Notes: generated from the sequence alone by a model not told the origin. Counted from the stretch's first letter, positions 1-9,737 are shown. The stretch: DNA of 48,277 nt from Bacillus sp. 7884-1 (GCF_002272245.1 NZ_NPDD01000013.1:1-48277); one strand, 5' to 3'. Made by a program: numbers and translations.

Positions 1-40
1 TTCTTCGTGCGTGGGCGGATTCGAGGATGTAAAAATCAGT

Positions 41-146
41 GTCCTGCAGGAGGACGGGACAGGGGAGACCCCGCAGGCGCGTAAGCGGCGAGGAGGCTTC
101 CCGAACCGCCTGCGGAAAGCGAAGTGCCTGGAGCTCCAATCAACAG
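41..146. repeat. GC-rich intergenic repeat element
   Basis: This non-coding block is clearly more GC-rich than the surrounding DNA. It contains the internal inverted pair CCGCAGGCG (about 71-79) and CGCCTGCGG (about 107-115), so its RNA could fold. It resembles dispersed GC-rich intergenic repeats that I associate with Bacillaceae genomes. Copy number cannot be seen from one window, so the repeat identity is inferred. Confidence 0.5.
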
Positions 147-160
147 AACTCAGCGAATAA

Positions 161-205
161 AAAAAGCGAAAAGAATTCTCTTAACTAAGAATCTTTTCGC
201 TTTTA
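161..205 (-). terminator. Rho-independent terminator of the polysaccharide operon
   Basis: On the minus strand the stem arms are AAAAGCGAAAAGATTCT and AGAATTCTTTTCGCTTTT, followed by a T-run. It sits six bases after the stop codon of the flippase gene and ends the minus-strand operon. Confidence 0.85.
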
Positions 206-210
206 TATGA

Positions 211-1647
211 TTAAGACCTCGAACGCCTGCGCTTAATCTCATTCATAATCAACCCATCTTTTAATAAAACCTCAAACAAAATAACAAATGTAATATATAC
301 AACAACCCCAGCAGCCACTTGTAAAATAGTAGTAATAACAGACGAACCAAGCGAAAGACCAATCCACCTTACAACCCCGTACATAATACCGCCAGAAACG
401 AGATAATACAACGTCTTGGGCATTACCTTTAAGATATTAATATCTTTCCTTACAAAGTACATCTGCGCAAGGGTAACGGCTATTTCCGCAGCCAATGTAC
501 CTATTGCTGCTCCTATTGCACCATAAGGTTTAATGAGAATAAAATTTACGATTAAGTTTACGATCGCACCGACATACAAGGTACTAGTATATTGCTTCAT
601 TTTTCCTAATGGAACTAAATACTGTGTTCCAAATACACCACTCCACGCCATTAGAAAAATAGCAGGGCTTAAAATGATTAATACATTGGCACTTAATGTA
701 AACTCTTCCCCCATATACCAAGGAACAAATTCCTGTGCGACACCAGCTAATCCGAACATAATCGGAATTGCTAAAAGGGTGGTAAACTCCAATGATTTTC
801 TGATATATTCATTGGCTTTATCCAGGTCGCCTTTGCCGAACGTATTTGCCATCCGAGGGAGCATAACAATACCTAATGAAGTGACAATCGCTAATGCTAT
901 TTTTAGGATTTTATCTGCATAGTCATAAATTCCGACTTCACTAGTTGTTGATAAATATCCCAGCATCGTTTTATTTAATATAAAATAGACTTGTGTTGCG
1001 ATTTGTGGCAAAAAATAAACAATCGTTGGTTTAAAATGTGAAAAGACTGACTGAAAGGAAATGGAAACAGGGACCACATGTGGTTTAACGTAATACCATA
1101 GAACCATGGATCCCAAGAAGAGAGAAAGCCCCATAATAATCGTATAAAGGGTTAAATCACTAGTATCCTTTACAAATATAAAGATGGCGATTAAACTCAA
1201 TACCTTGAAAAAGATATTTCTGGTCACAATCTTTTTAAAATCTTCCAAACCGCTAAAGAACCAGGAACAGTCCAAAACAGTTGCTAGAAGTGCAATTCCC
1301 TGCAGCAAAGCAATTAATTTATACTCTTCGAAAAAGTAGAATACAAAAACTAAATACAAGGAGAGAGAGATGAACGAAAAAAATAATTGCAGAAGAAAAA
1401 TGCTAAAAAAGGTTCTGCTTAATTCCTTTTTATTATCTCTGGCTATTGCAACCATCTTATTGCCATACGTTCCGATACCGAGCATGGCCAGTAACATGAA
1501 GTATTGCACAATGGAATTTGTATAGGCATATATTCCAACACCTTCTGGTTTAAGAACCCGTGAGATGTAAGGTACGGTTATCAATGGCAAGGCCATATTT
1601 AACACTTGATAGGCCAGGTTATATAAATAATTTTTTTTAATACTCAA
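211..1647 (-). CDS. Wzx-type polysaccharide flippase (PST/MOP family)
   Basis: A 478-residue, strongly hydrophobic protein with 12-14 predicted membrane segments and no obvious soluble domain. It opens with the N-terminal pattern of the RfbX/Wzx/TuaB family, in which NLAYQVLNMALPLITVPYIS leads into SRVL. Family members flip undecaprenyl-pyrophosphate-linked repeat units to the outer face of the membrane. The start is TTG, read on the minus strand, with AAGGTGAT a few bases upstream. It is the last gene of a five-gene minus-strand operon, 43 bp after a GT2 gene and followed by a strong terminator. Neighbouring ligase-like and glycosyltransferase genes support a role in exopolysaccharide or teichuronic-acid export. 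The substrate cannot be told from sequence. Confidence 0.9.
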   Translation of the reverse strand: MSIKKNYLYNLAYQVLNMALPLITVPYISRVLKPEGVGIYAYTNSIVQYFMLLAMLGIGTYGNKMVAIARDNKKELSRTFFSIFLLQLFFSFISLSLYLVFVFYFFEEYKLIALLQGIALLATVLDCSWFFSGLEDFKKIVTRNIFFKVLSLIAIFIFVKDTSDLTLYTIIMGLSLFLGSMVLWYYVKPHVVPVSISFQSVFSHFKPTIVYFLPQIATQVYFILNKTMLGYLSTTSEVGIYDYADKILKIALAIVTSLGIVMLPRMANTFGKGDLDKANEYIRKSLEFTTLLAIPIMFGLAGVAQEFVPWYMGEEFTLSANVLIILSPAIFLMAWSGVFGTQYLVPLGKMKQYTSTLYVGAIVNLIVNFILIKPYGAIGAAIGTLAAEIAVTLAQMYFVRKDINILKVMPKTLYYLVSGGIMYGVVRWIGLSLGSSVITTILQVAAGVVVYITFVILFEVLLKDGLIMNEIKRRRSRS

Positions 1648-1690
1648 GGATGATCACCTTATTGAACAGCATTTACTGTAGAATTATTTT

Positions 1691-2644
1691 TTATTGATTT
1701 TTCATTTGTTTTGTTAAGACTTTGTATTTAATGAGTTCATTAAATTTCCTGATATGGTATTTTGAAATCAGTAGACTTTTTACTAATTTAAATATCCCGT
1801 TAAGATAGTGACCTTCCTTAACTTGTCCAACACCTTGGTGGAAAATATCTTCAGCTTCACTATACTTTTGTTTTTCACCAGTTTTTAATTGACCTTCAAC
1901 TTTGTTTATTTCGTCTTTCACATAGGAATAATCATCTAATTTATTTTTCTTATATAGTTGTATTAACTTTCGTGAAATAATAAATTGTTCAAAATTATTA
2001 CTTTTAGAAATGCCGGTGCTTCGCATTCTGTACAACAGTAAGTTTTCATTTAATTTCCCAATTTTGAAACCATTGGATAAGGCCCGAAGTGAAAAATCAT
2101 AGTCCTCGCTGTAAGGGATGTCTCGATAGCCGCCAATCGCCGTATAGACCTCTCTTTTTAAAAACCAAGTAGGATGAAGAGAGATATTCCATATTCCCAT
2201 GACCTTTTTAATTTCTTCAGGGGTAAAAGCATTATTATCCCACTCATACTGTTTTTTGTCATTCTCATCAATGACAATCATGCCAGAAAACACAAAATCC
2301 AGATTCTTTTCTTCTAAATAACTCTTTTCCTTGCTGAGTCTTTCAGGATCGGAAATATCATCTGCATCCATCCGAGCCACATATTTTCCATTACAATGCT
2401 CTAAAGCAGTATTTAAACTTTTTACTAACCCCATATTTTTCGGGTTGGGGATAATTTTTATTCGCGAATCTTTCTTCTGATAATCCTCCAGTAGTAACTT
2501 TAATTGCTCATTTTCAGGGTTATCCAAAACAATGAGGAATTCAAAGTGACTATAGGTTTGATTCAATATTGAATCGATACATTTCTCTAACCAATCAGGT
2601 TCTTCATTGTAGGTACTCATAATAACTGAGACTAAATCTCCCAT
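1691..2644 (-). CDS. Family 2 glycosyltransferase
   Basis: A 317-residue GT-A fold transferase. The N-terminus VSVIMSTYNEEPDWLEKCID is the typical GT2 nucleotide-sugar binding start. The metal-binding DxD is D93-A-D95 in MDADDISDPER. A likely catalytic acid lies in the YSEDYDFSLRA segment near residue 180. It is soluble, with no membrane segment, and probably adds a sugar to a lipid-linked repeat unit at the inner face of the membrane. The ATG has GAGGGG upstream. It lies fourth in the minus-strand operon. B. subtilis TuaG is a GT2 in a comparable cluster, but donor and acceptor are unknown here. Confidence 0.9.
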   Translation of the reverse strand: MGDLVSVIMSTYNEEPDWLEKCIDSILNQTYSHFEFLIVLDNPENEQLKLLLEDYQKKDSRIKIIPNPKNMGLVKSLNTALEHCNGKYVARMDADDISDPERLSKEKSYLEEKNLDFVFSGMIVIDENDKKQYEWDNNAFTPEEIKKVMGIWNISLHPTWFLKREVYTAIGGYRDIPYSEDYDFSLRALSNGFKIGKLNENLLLYRMRSTGISKSNNFEQFIISRKLIQLYKKNKLDDYSYVKDEINKVEGQLKTGEKQKYSEAEDIFHQGVGQVKEGHYLNGIFKLVKSLLISKYHIRKFNELIKYKVLTKQMKNQ

Positions 2645-2685
2645 ATTTACCCCTCCTTATAAAAGTAATCTAAACTTAAAAAACT

Positions 2686-3792
2686 CTAACGATCTATTAA
2701 CTCTTCAATTTCTTCTAGAATCCGCTTTATGTCGAAAAAACTCCTTCGAGTAAGAGCAAGTTCTCCATATTGTTTTCTTTCATCACTGTTTAATAAGAAC
2801 TGTCTCACGCCTTGATATAGACCTTCCTCAGAGTTCTCAACAATCATACCATATCTTCCATTATCTAATAGTTCTACTGGACCGCTGCATCTTGTCGATA
2901 ATACTGGTTTTCCAAGAATTAAAGCTTCTGCCACAACCAGCGGTAAGCCTTCTGCTCGTGAAGAACTTACATATAAATCAGCTGCCGCTACATACTTATA
3001 GGGATTACTTTGAAAACCAAGAAAATGGACGCTATTTGAGACCCCGGATTGCCGGCATTGCTGCAGCAGTGATGCTTTCTCTTCGCCTTCCCCGATTAAT
3101 ACAAGATCATGTTCAATCCCTTCTTTAATCAGTCTGGCATGAACGTTTATTAATCGATCAAAGCCTTTTGCCTTGATTAATCGACCAACCGAACAAACCG
3201 TTACTTTTTTGTTTACTATTTTTTCTTCTTTCGCTTTAATGATTATATCCTCTGCGTCAATCGGGTTATAAATCACACTATGATTCCCATGGAGCTGGAG
3301 AGTAGTCTCGAACCCTTTCCGAGAATCATTTGAGACAAACACAATATCATTAAATTTTTTGTATTGCTGCTTTTCTTCCTCATCACTTTTATAATAATGA
3401 ACGGTCCAATGGTGATTAGAGAAGTCAGTGTGAACCCAGGCGATTTTTTTTGAAGCAGGATTCGTAGAGCCGGAAATTAATTTTGTTGTACAGCCTTCTA
3501 GAAAGGCGATTTCAACATCAAAGGTACCCTTAACATATTTCTTGTATATTTTCTCTGCAGGGAAATACTTAAATATTTTATAAATTATTTTTCTTATCAA
3601 GGTGCTCTTAGGATTGAAAAGATAGTTGATTTTCACGTGAGGAGGAACTTCCTTTAAATAGACCCCTTCATTAAATAGTAACAATAATGTAACACTGTAT
3701 TTGTTCGTATTTAAATTTTTCAAGAGGTTTATTAGGACCTTTTCAGCCCCGCCCCCGCCTAAATTATCTATGGCGATTAATAATTTCTTCAT
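2686..3792 (-). CDS. Family 4 glycosyltransferase
   Basis: A GT-B retaining transferase of about 368 residues. It starts MKKLLIAIDNLGGGGAEKVL, with the glycine-rich loop of GT4 enzymes. The C-terminal half carries the E-x7-E element in SRAEGLPLVVAEALILGKPV, which binds the nucleotide sugar. The reading frame extends 20 codons further upstream (to 3852). I chose the internal ATG because GGAAAGGG lies 5-12 bases before it and because family members begin at this point. It is third in the minus-strand operon. The sugar specificity is not readable. Confidence 0.9.
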   Translation of the reverse strand: MKKLLIAIDNLGGGGAEKVLINLLKNLNTNKYSVTLLLLFNEGVYLKEVPPHVKINYLFNPKSTLIRKIIYKIFKYFPAEKIYKKYVKGTFDVEIAFLEGCTTKLISGSTNPASKKIAWVHTDFSNHHWTVHYYKSDEEEKQQYKKFNDIVFVSNDSRKGFETTLQLHGNHSVIYNPIDAEDIIIKAKEEKIVNKKVTVCSVGRLIKAKGFDRLINVHARLIKEGIEHDLVLIGEGEEKASLLQQCRQSGVSNSVHFLGFQSNPYKYVAAADLYVSSSRAEGLPLVVAEALILGKPVLSTRCSGPVELLDNGRYGMIVENSEEGLYQGVRQFLLNSDERKQYGELALTRRSFFDIKRILEEIEELIDR

Positions 3793-3879
3793 GTATATCC
3801 CTTTCCACCAATACAAGATAAAGAGACCCTCTGATCGTTTGAGGTGTCTCAATATAATTAAATGTATGAAGTTATTTGT

Positions 3880-5334
3880 TTAGTTTATTGAATTTGATTT
3901 CCTTTTTTCCAATAACTGATAGGCATAACCCAGAACAATGAAATAATAAAGCATAAACACGTCATTTTCTAGAATATTGTAAACGACAGCACTAGTCACA
4001 CCGCCAAAAAGGAAAAAGAGAAGTAATGGGGAAATTATAGATCCTTTTCGTAATGCCCATGTCATTTTAAATATACAATAAATAAACAAAGCCACTAATG
4101 CTACTCCGATAATTCCTGTTTCGGCCAAGATCTGGATATATTGGTTATCGGAATAAAAATTCCATGCTATTTCATATTCCTTATAGATAGGTGAAGAGTA
4201 CGTTTGGGTTGCAGAACCTCCAAATGTTGCAAAGCCATAGCCCATGATCGGTTTGTCTTTGAAGACTTCTATTGCCTTTTTGACATAATATACCCGGCCA
4301 TCTGCATTACTTAGTTCGATATTTTCCTCTGATAGTGCTTCTTTAAAACGATTCAAACCATCATTTTTTCCGGTATTATTATTCTTCTGCTCATCGGTTT
4401 CGCTTGGTGCCTTTTCGGTAATGACGTGTTTATCCATATAATCTGTTAGAGATGCTACGGCAAAGAATGTAACCGCAGACGCTATAACAATAATTAAGAC
4501 CGATTTGAAATGGTAAATTTTACGGTTAACAATAAGATAAGCGACTAAGAATGCTGCGATTGCTAAGACTGCGCCCCTTGAATACGTTAAAAGGAAGACA
4601 GAGAGCATTAATGTCATCCCAATATAAATGATAATTTTTGGTTTTCCTTTTGTGATAGCTAATAAATAAAAGCTAATTAAAAATGCGATTAATAAGTAAA
4701 GAGCGAGTTCATTTGGACCACTGATTAAGCCATAAATACGCGTTTTATTTGTAGGTGATAAGTTCATATTTGCCCATAATTCAGGTAAAAGAAGGGTTCT
4801 TACAGAAATCTTTTCTACGAGTCCATGGATAGATAAAACAACGGCTGTAATAAAGGTGGTTAAAGCAAAATCCCTTATATCCTTCTCGCCAATGTTCATT
4901 CTCTTCACAATATAATATAGAAGGAAAAAGACAAGGAATGCTCGTACCTGCATGATAATGGCAATCATCGAAACTCCCGTCAGTAAGGCGGAAACGATTC
5001 CAACTATAAGAAAGAGGATGTAGGAAATTTCAAGTAAATTAAAACGGAATAAATTTCGAATATTATTCCTCTGATTATAAATCACCTTTAGAAGAAGGAA
5101 AAAAATCAGTATGTCTGCAATAAATTTAAATCCGCTATTATAAACAATTAAAAACGGCCGAATGGGAACGAATACAATCAAAAAGAGAAGGGCGATTTTT
5201 TCATCATAAAATACTACTGCAGCTAAAAGCAGGCAAATAACGATGCCGATAATTGGATTAGGAACAAATAATCCTATGATTACAAGGAAAACTCCTATTA
5301 AGATGGATAGAAATCGATTAGATATGATAGTCAT
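3880..5334 (-). CDS. O-antigen ligase/polymerase-like membrane protein (Wzy/WaaL, TuaE-like)
   Basis: A 484-residue protein with about 11-12 membrane segments. It has one large external loop (roughly residues 310-390) that contains GRVYYVKKAIEVFKDKPIMG and GYGFATFGG, the pattern of the O-antigen ligase domain. Such proteins polymerise or ligate lipid-linked repeat units on the outer face of the membrane. Fourteen bases separate it from the upstream GT4, so the two are translationally close. With the flippase it makes a Wzx/Wzy-type pathway. B. subtilis TuaE, next to tagO in that species, is the nearest functional comparison, but orthology is inferred. Confidence 0.85.
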   Translation of the reverse strand: MTIISNRFLSILIGVFLVIIGLFVPNPIIGIVICLLLAAVVFYDEKIALLFLIVFVPIRPFLIVYNSGFKFIADILIFFLLLKVIYNQRNNIRNLFRFNLLEISYILFLIVGIVSALLTGVSMIAIIMQVRAFLVFFLLYYIVKRMNIGEKDIRDFALTTFITAVVLSIHGLVEKISVRTLLLPELWANMNLSPTNKTRIYGLISGPNELALYLLIAFLISFYLLAITKGKPKIIIYIGMTLMLSVFLLTYSRGAVLAIAAFLVAYLIVNRKIYHFKSVLIIVIASAVTFFAVASLTDYMDKHVITEKAPSETDEQKNNNTGKNDGLNRFKEALSEENIELSNADGRVYYVKKAIEVFKDKPIMGYGFATFGGSATQTYSSPIYKEYEIAWNFYSDNQYIQILAETGIIGVALVALFIYCIFKMTWALRKGSIISPLLLFFLFGGVTSAVVYNILENDVFMLYYFIVLGYAYQLLEKRKSNSIN

Positions 5335-5348
5335 TAATAGTACCTCAT

Positions 5349-6425
5349 TTATTTATTATCTTCATTTTCCAAATTGTAAATTGCTAATGTTTGATTTAAC
5401 ATCTTATCAAAGGTCAGGTTTTTTAAGAAAAAGTCCTTACCGCTATTTGCAATTTTCTTTGCGAATTCTTCATCTTCTAATACCCTTAAGATACTGTCAG
5501 CCATTGTGTTTTCATCGCCATAAGGGACCAGAAGTCCTGTTTCATTATGTCTAATAATCTCAGGCAATCCGCCAACATTGGTTGAAATAACTGGTTTTTC
5601 ATAGGCCAATGCTTCTATTGCAACAAAGGGAAATGCTTCGTTCTCTGATGGCAAAACAATTAAATCACTATTGATATACACAGTATCCATATTATTTACA
5701 AAACCTTGGAAGTTAATGTTAGAGAGTAGATTTAATTTGGCGGCTAATAATTTTAGCTCTTCCTTTAAAGGACCGTCTCCAACGATATTTAACCTCCATT
5801 TCAAATGGGGGTGGTTATTTTTTAGTTTTGCTAAACTCTGAAACAGAAATTTATGGCCCTTCTCTTCACTTAAACGTCCAACCACTGAAATCATTTTCTC
5901 ATTACTGTATACTCTTTTTGAATGGTCTACCTTTGGCTCACTTATTCCATTATATATAACAGTAATTTTATCCTCAGGTATGCCCTTTTGTAATAGTTCC
6001 GTTTTAATAAAGTTCGCTACTGATATTACCCTATGGTTTAACCTGATCATAGAGCGGTTTAAAACTTTAAACAAAGCAGGCATTGGAACATTGACATGAT
6101 AGGTCCAGACAACTTTAACCTTTGCACCAAGTAATGTCGCTAACAGTGCAATGTAATTCTCTCTTAAAAATTGAGCATGAATGTAATGAACACCCTCCTG
6201 TTGGCAAATTTTCTTTATCTCCATTGCAGCTTTCAGGTCAAATGGACCATTCATGGTAACTTGGTAGGAGGGTAAACCCAATTCTTTAAATTTGTCTAAA
6301 AAAGGACCATTTTCAGAGTAAACAAAAACACATCGGTCTTTCCCAAGAGCAGATATTAAATTTAGAACATATTTTTCTGTTCCCCCATCCCCAGGATAGT
6401 TGAGTATATACATAATTTTTTTCAT
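5349..6425 (-). CDS. Family 4 glycosyltransferase, first gene of the minus-strand operon
   Basis: A 358-residue GT-B enzyme. MYILNYPGDGGTEKYVLNLI shows the N-terminal glycine loop. VVGRLSEEKGHKFL is the start of the second Rossmann domain. LPSENEAFPFVAIEALAYEK is the E-x7-E donor-binding motif. It is cytoplasmic or peripheral. As the first gene of the operon it is divergent from the WecG/TagA-like gene, with a 270-bp shared upstream region. It is a paralogue of the GT4 at 2686-3792. Linkage and sugar are unknown. Confidence 0.9.
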   Translation of the reverse strand: MKKIMYILNYPGDGGTEKYVLNLISALGKDRCVFVYSENGPFLDKFKELGLPSYQVTMNGPFDLKAAMEIKKICQQEGVHYIHAQFLRENYIALLATLLGAKVKVVWTYHVNVPMPALFKVLNRSMIRLNHRVISVANFIKTELLQKGIPEDKITVIYNGISEPKVDHSKRVYSNEKMISVVGRLSEEKGHKFLFQSLAKLKNNHPHLKWRLNIVGDGPLKEELKLLAAKLNLLSNINFQGFVNNMDTVYINSDLIVLPSENEAFPFVAIEALAYEKPVISTNVGGLPEIIRHNETGLLVPYGDENTMADSILRVLEDEEFAKKIANSGKDFFLKNLTFDKMLNQTLAIYNLENEDNK

Positions 6426-6589
6426 GCTGGATATCAGTCCCTTTAATGTGCAAAGTTAGGTGTATAAAGGTCACAATTCACAAAGATGTTTACCGCTTAA
6501 AGTATATTTTATGGAAGGGAAACCGTCAAATACAACCCCTTCATTACTATCTATACACTACCCTTAAATTCTTTTGAGTTCAAACATAT

Positions 6590-6618
6590 TTGTCATCAAT
6601 ACCCTAATAGAATATAAT
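6590..6618 (+). promoter_or_regulatory. SigA-type promoter for the WecG/TagA-like gene
   Basis: A -35 TTGTCA (6590-6595) and a perfect -10 TATAAT (6613-6618) are separated by 17 bp, 78 bp before the start codon. This is the clearest vegetative promoter in the first 10 kb. The rest of the 6426-6695 gap must also serve the divergent minus-strand operon, but I see no equally good promoter on that strand. Confidence 0.75.
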
Positions 6619-6695
6619 GATTTCTGAAGAATATTAAAATGGGCTTTTCATGGAAACGGTTTTTATAACTGTATGGAGTATTTGGAGATGAAAAA

Positions 6696-7442
6696 ATGAA
6701 AGAAGAAAAACATAAAGTAAAAATATTGAATGTTTTTTTTAATCATATAACCAAAAGTGTATTAGTGAACAAATTAGTTGAAAAAATTTCACAAAATCAA
6801 AAAACATTTTTAGTTACCGCAAATCCTGAAATTATTATGTATGCTAATACAGATCAAGACTATTTTTCTGTTGTCAACAATGCGGATTATACAATTCCTG
6901 ATGGGATTGGGGTCATTATAGCATCAAAAATGATTGGTGACCCGCTTTCTGAGAGAATTGCTGGTTATGATCTGTTAGTAGAATTATTAAAGGTTGGCAA
7001 TGAAAAAGGGTGGTCTGCTTATTTTTTAGGAGCAAAAAAGGAAGTTGTACAAAAGGCAGTCGATAATGTGAAGACAACTTATCCTCAGCTAAAAATAGCA
7101 GGTTGGAATGATGGTTATTTTGATTGGAATTCTTCCAACATTTCTGATGAAATAAAGGAAAAGAAACCAGATCTAATCTTTGTTGCCTTGGGGTTTCCAA
7201 AACAGGAAATTTGGATTTCTAAAAATATTGAGTCCTTTGAAAAGGGACTTTTTATGGGGGTTGGAGGAAGTTTTGATGTCCTTGCCGGTGAAGTGAAAAG
7301 AGCCCCGTTAGTTTGGCAAAAAATGAATATTGAGTGGTTATATCGGTTGATTCAGCAGCCAAGCAGATGGAAACGAATGCTGGTATTACCTCAATTTGTT
7401 TTAAAAGTGGTTGTTGAAAAATATATAAAGAAATCCGAGTAA
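6696..7442 (+). CDS. WecG/TagA/CpsF-family glycosyltransferase
   Basis: A 248-residue protein with the whole family pattern: TANPEIIMYANTDQDY followed by IPDGIGV, then WSAYFLGAKKEVVQKA, then DLIFVALGFPKQEIWI, then GVGGSFDVLAGEVKRAP and the C-terminal IEWLYRLIQQPSRWKRM. TagA adds ManNAc to the undecaprenyl-PP-GlcNAc made by TagO, giving the wall teichoic acid linkage unit. The two tagO paralogues about 1.2 kb downstream make that job plausible. Other family members act in exopolysaccharide synthesis, so tagA itself is not certain. GGAG lies 8-9 bases before the ATG. Confidence 0.88.
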   Translation: MKEEKHKVKILNVFFNHITKSVLVNKLVEKISQNQKTFLVTANPEIIMYANTDQDYFSVVNNADYTIPDGIGVIIASKMIGDPLSERIAGYDLLVELLKVGNEKGWSAYFLGAKKEVVQKAVDNVKTTYPQLKIAGWNDGYFDWNSSNISDEIKEKKPDLIFVALGFPKQEIWISKNIESFEKGLFMGVGGSFDVLAGEVKRAPLVWQKMNIEWLYRLIQQPSRWKRMLVLPQFVLKVVVEKYIKKSE

Positions 7443-7461
7443 TCTTAGGAGCGAACAACTA

Positions 7462-8562
7462 ATGAAGGTGCTGCATCTTAATGCTGGAAATGAAACAGGT
7501 GGGGGAATGGTCCACATTTTATCCCTTCTAAATCAATTAAACCGTGAAGAGTTTTATCTAGGGCTTCTTGAACATGGGACTTTTGAGACGAAAGCAAAGG
7601 AATTGGGTGTAAATACTCTCGTTTTTGAACAAACCTCCCGCTATGATTTATCTGTGCTTTTTAAAATTATCCAGTACATTAAGAAGAATAGTATCGATAT
7701 CGTACATACTCACGGAGCCAGGGCTAATTTATATGGTTATTTAATACGGAAGTTAACCAAGGTAGTTTGGATGACAACTGTTCACAGTGATCCGAGAAAT
7801 GACTTCCTTGGACGCGGTCTAAAAGGGAATGTTTTTACTAAGTTAAATCTTGCCGTATTAAAAAAGCCAGATCATTATTTTGCCATTTCTGAGCGCTTTG
7901 CTAAAATGATGGGTGATTTTGGTGTTCAACACGATAGAATTACTACAATCTTAAATGGGATTGATTTTGACAAAAAAAGCACAAATAGAATTTCTTATGA
8001 AGATTTGAAACTAAACCCTCAAGATTTCGTCATATTAATGGTAGCGCGTTTTGATCCAGTAAAAAGGCATGAATTGGCGATTTTAGCAATCGAAGAAGTT
8101 TTAAAGAAATATTCCTCTGTAAAGCTCCTCTTTGTAGGAGACGGACCTGCCCGTCAACCGATGGAAGAGTTAGTGGAAAAATTAAATCTAACACAAAGTG
8201 TACTGTTTTTAGGACATAGAGAAAACGTGGATTCCTTTTATAAGCTTTGTGATATCACACTGCTTACGTCTAAAACAGAAAGTTTCCCGTTAGTGCTTTT
8301 AGAATCCTCCAAGGAAAAAACAACGGTTATTACCACTGATGTTGGCGGTGTAAAGGATATGATACCCGATCAATCGTACGGTTTTGTATTAGGTGATGAT
8401 AAGGTTGAGGATATCAGTAAAGCTATTATGACTGCGATTGAATTTAAAGAGAACGGTAAATTGAAAGAAATGGGCGAAAAATTCTATATCTATACATCCC
8501 AAAACTTTTCGATTCAATCCACGGCTGATAGTATTTACCAGACATATAAGAAGTTTGTTTAA
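7462..8562 (+). CDS. Family 4 glycosyltransferase
   Basis: A 366-residue GT-B transferase that starts MKVLHLNAGNETGGGMVHIL. VARFDPVKRHELAI opens the second Rossmann domain, and TSKTESFPLVLLESSKEK gives the E-x7-E type donor site. It starts 19 bases after the WecG/TagA-like gene with AGGAG upstream, so the two are co-transcribed. It probably extends the same lipid-linked glycan. A separate promoter follows it, before tagO. Specificity is unknown. Confidence 0.9.
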   Translation: MKVLHLNAGNETGGGMVHILSLLNQLNREEFYLGLLEHGTFETKAKELGVNTLVFEQTSRYDLSVLFKIIQYIKKNSIDIVHTHGARANLYGYLIRKLTKVVWMTTVHSDPRNDFLGRGLKGNVFTKLNLAVLKKPDHYFAISERFAKMMGDFGVQHDRITTILNGIDFDKKSTNRISYEDLKLNPQDFVILMVARFDPVKRHELAILAIEEVLKKYSSVKLLFVGDGPARQPMEELVEKLNLTQSVLFLGHRENVDSFYKLCDITLLTSKTESFPLVLLESSKEKTTVITTDVGGVKDMIPDQSYGFVLGDDKVEDISKAIMTAIEFKENGKLKEMGEKFYIYTSQNFSIQSTADSIYQTYKKFV

Positions 8563-8594
8563 GAATAACTGTTTCATTCAATAAAAGTGTGTGC

Positions 8595-8600
8595 TATAAT
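8595..8600 (+). promoter_or_regulatory. Extended -10 promoter element for tagO
   Basis: The sequence TGCTATAAT gives a perfect -10 TATAAT with the upstream TG of an extended -10. No good -35 is found at the usual distance. It lies 70 bp before the tagO start. Confidence 0.5.
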
Positions 8601-8669
8601 CCAATATGGTACATTCTTTATCAAAAATCTACTAATATAGACATATAACGAGTTTGCGGAGGGGCCTGT

Positions 8670-9731
8670 ATGTTGTATTTTACATTGATTATTAGTTTCA
8701 TAGCGGCAATACTCCTAACACCAATTGTGAAAAGATTAGCATTTAAAATTGGTGCCACAGATAAACCAAATACTCGTAAAGTTCATCAAAAGATAATGCC
8801 TAGACTAGGCGGGTTAGCAATATTTTTAAGCTTCCTTATCGGGATATTAATTCTACAGCCGCACTACGAGTTCCATTGGGGAATTATTCTTGGCAGCGTG
8901 ATTATTATTTTAACTGGAATTGTAGATGATATTAAAGAGATTTCACCGAAACTTAAATTATCTGGACAAATACTTGCAGCATTTATTGTAGTTGTTCTGG
9001 GTGATTTGAACGTTGAATTTATTAACTTACCTTTCGGTGGTCAAATAAACTTTGGGTTCTTCAGTATCCCGCTTACAATGATTTGGATTATTGGTATCAC
9101 GAATGCGATCAATCTAATTGATGGACTAGACGGACTTGCTGGCGGGGTTTCTACAATTGCATTGTTAACCATTGCCGGAATGGCAGCGGTTATGGGAAAT
9201 CCTTACGTGACAATGGTAGCACTTATTGCGGCCGTATCTACACTTGGATTCCTGATTTTCAATTTCTACCCAGCAAAAATATTTATGGGAGATACTGGAG
9301 CATTGTTCCTCGGATATCTTATCGGGGTATTATCACTCTTAGGTTTCAAAGGTGTTACCTTTATCTCACTAATCATTCCAATTATCATTTTGGGAGTTCC
9401 GATTTCTGATACGTTCTTTGCGATTATTAGAAGATTAGTAAATAAGCAGCCTTTGTCTGCGCCAGATAAATCACATTTGCATCACTGTCTATTAAAATCT
9501 GGTTTTTCACATCGTCAAACAGTTATATTAATCTATCTAATGGCTGCTATTTTTGGTCTTGCTGCCTTCATTTTTTCACAGGCTACCGTTTGGGGATCAT
9601 TAATTATGATACTTACTTTAGTTGTGATTATTGAAATAATTGTTGAAAAGATTGGCTTAATACGCGATGACTATCAACCTTTGATTAAGTTCTTAAAGGG
9701 GATAAAACCAATTAATGCTAAAAATAGATAA
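8670..9731 (+). CDS. tagO: Undecaprenyl-phosphate N-acetylglucosamine 1-phosphate transferase (TagO)
   Basis: A 353-residue polytopic protein of the MraY/WecA/TagO family with about 10-11 membrane segments. The conserved cytoplasmic motifs are present in order: the aspartate pair in GIVDDIKEISPKLKL, NAINLIDGLDGLAGG, FMGDTGALFLG, and the histidine motif SAPDKSHLHHCLL. It transfers GlcNAc-1-phosphate to undecaprenyl phosphate, the first step of wall teichoic acid and related glycans. GGAGGGG lies before the ATG. Its position next to the LCP gene and yvyE matches B. subtilis tagO. A terminator separates it from a close paralogue downstream. Confidence 0.92.
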   Translation: MLYFTLIISFIAAILLTPIVKRLAFKIGATDKPNTRKVHQKIMPRLGGLAIFLSFLIGILILQPHYEFHWGIILGSVIIILTGIVDDIKEISPKLKLSGQILAAFIVVVLGDLNVEFINLPFGGQINFGFFSIPLTMIWIIGITNAINLIDGLDGLAGGVSTIALLTIAGMAAVMGNPYVTMVALIAAVSTLGFLIFNFYPAKIFMGDTGALFLGYLIGVLSLLGFKGVTFISLIIPIIILGVPISDTFFAIIRRLVNKQPLSAPDKSHLHHCLLKSGFSHRQTVILIYLMAAIFGLAAFIFSQATVWGSLIMILTLVVIIEIIVEKIGLIRDDYQPLIKFLKGIKPINAKNR

Positions 9732-9737
9732 TCTATT

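Noticed and set aside
533..922. 129-codon open frame on the plus strand
   Set aside because: It lies opposite the flippase gene, has no ribosome binding site, and its translation has no recognisable family pattern. It is a shadow of the minus-strand gene.
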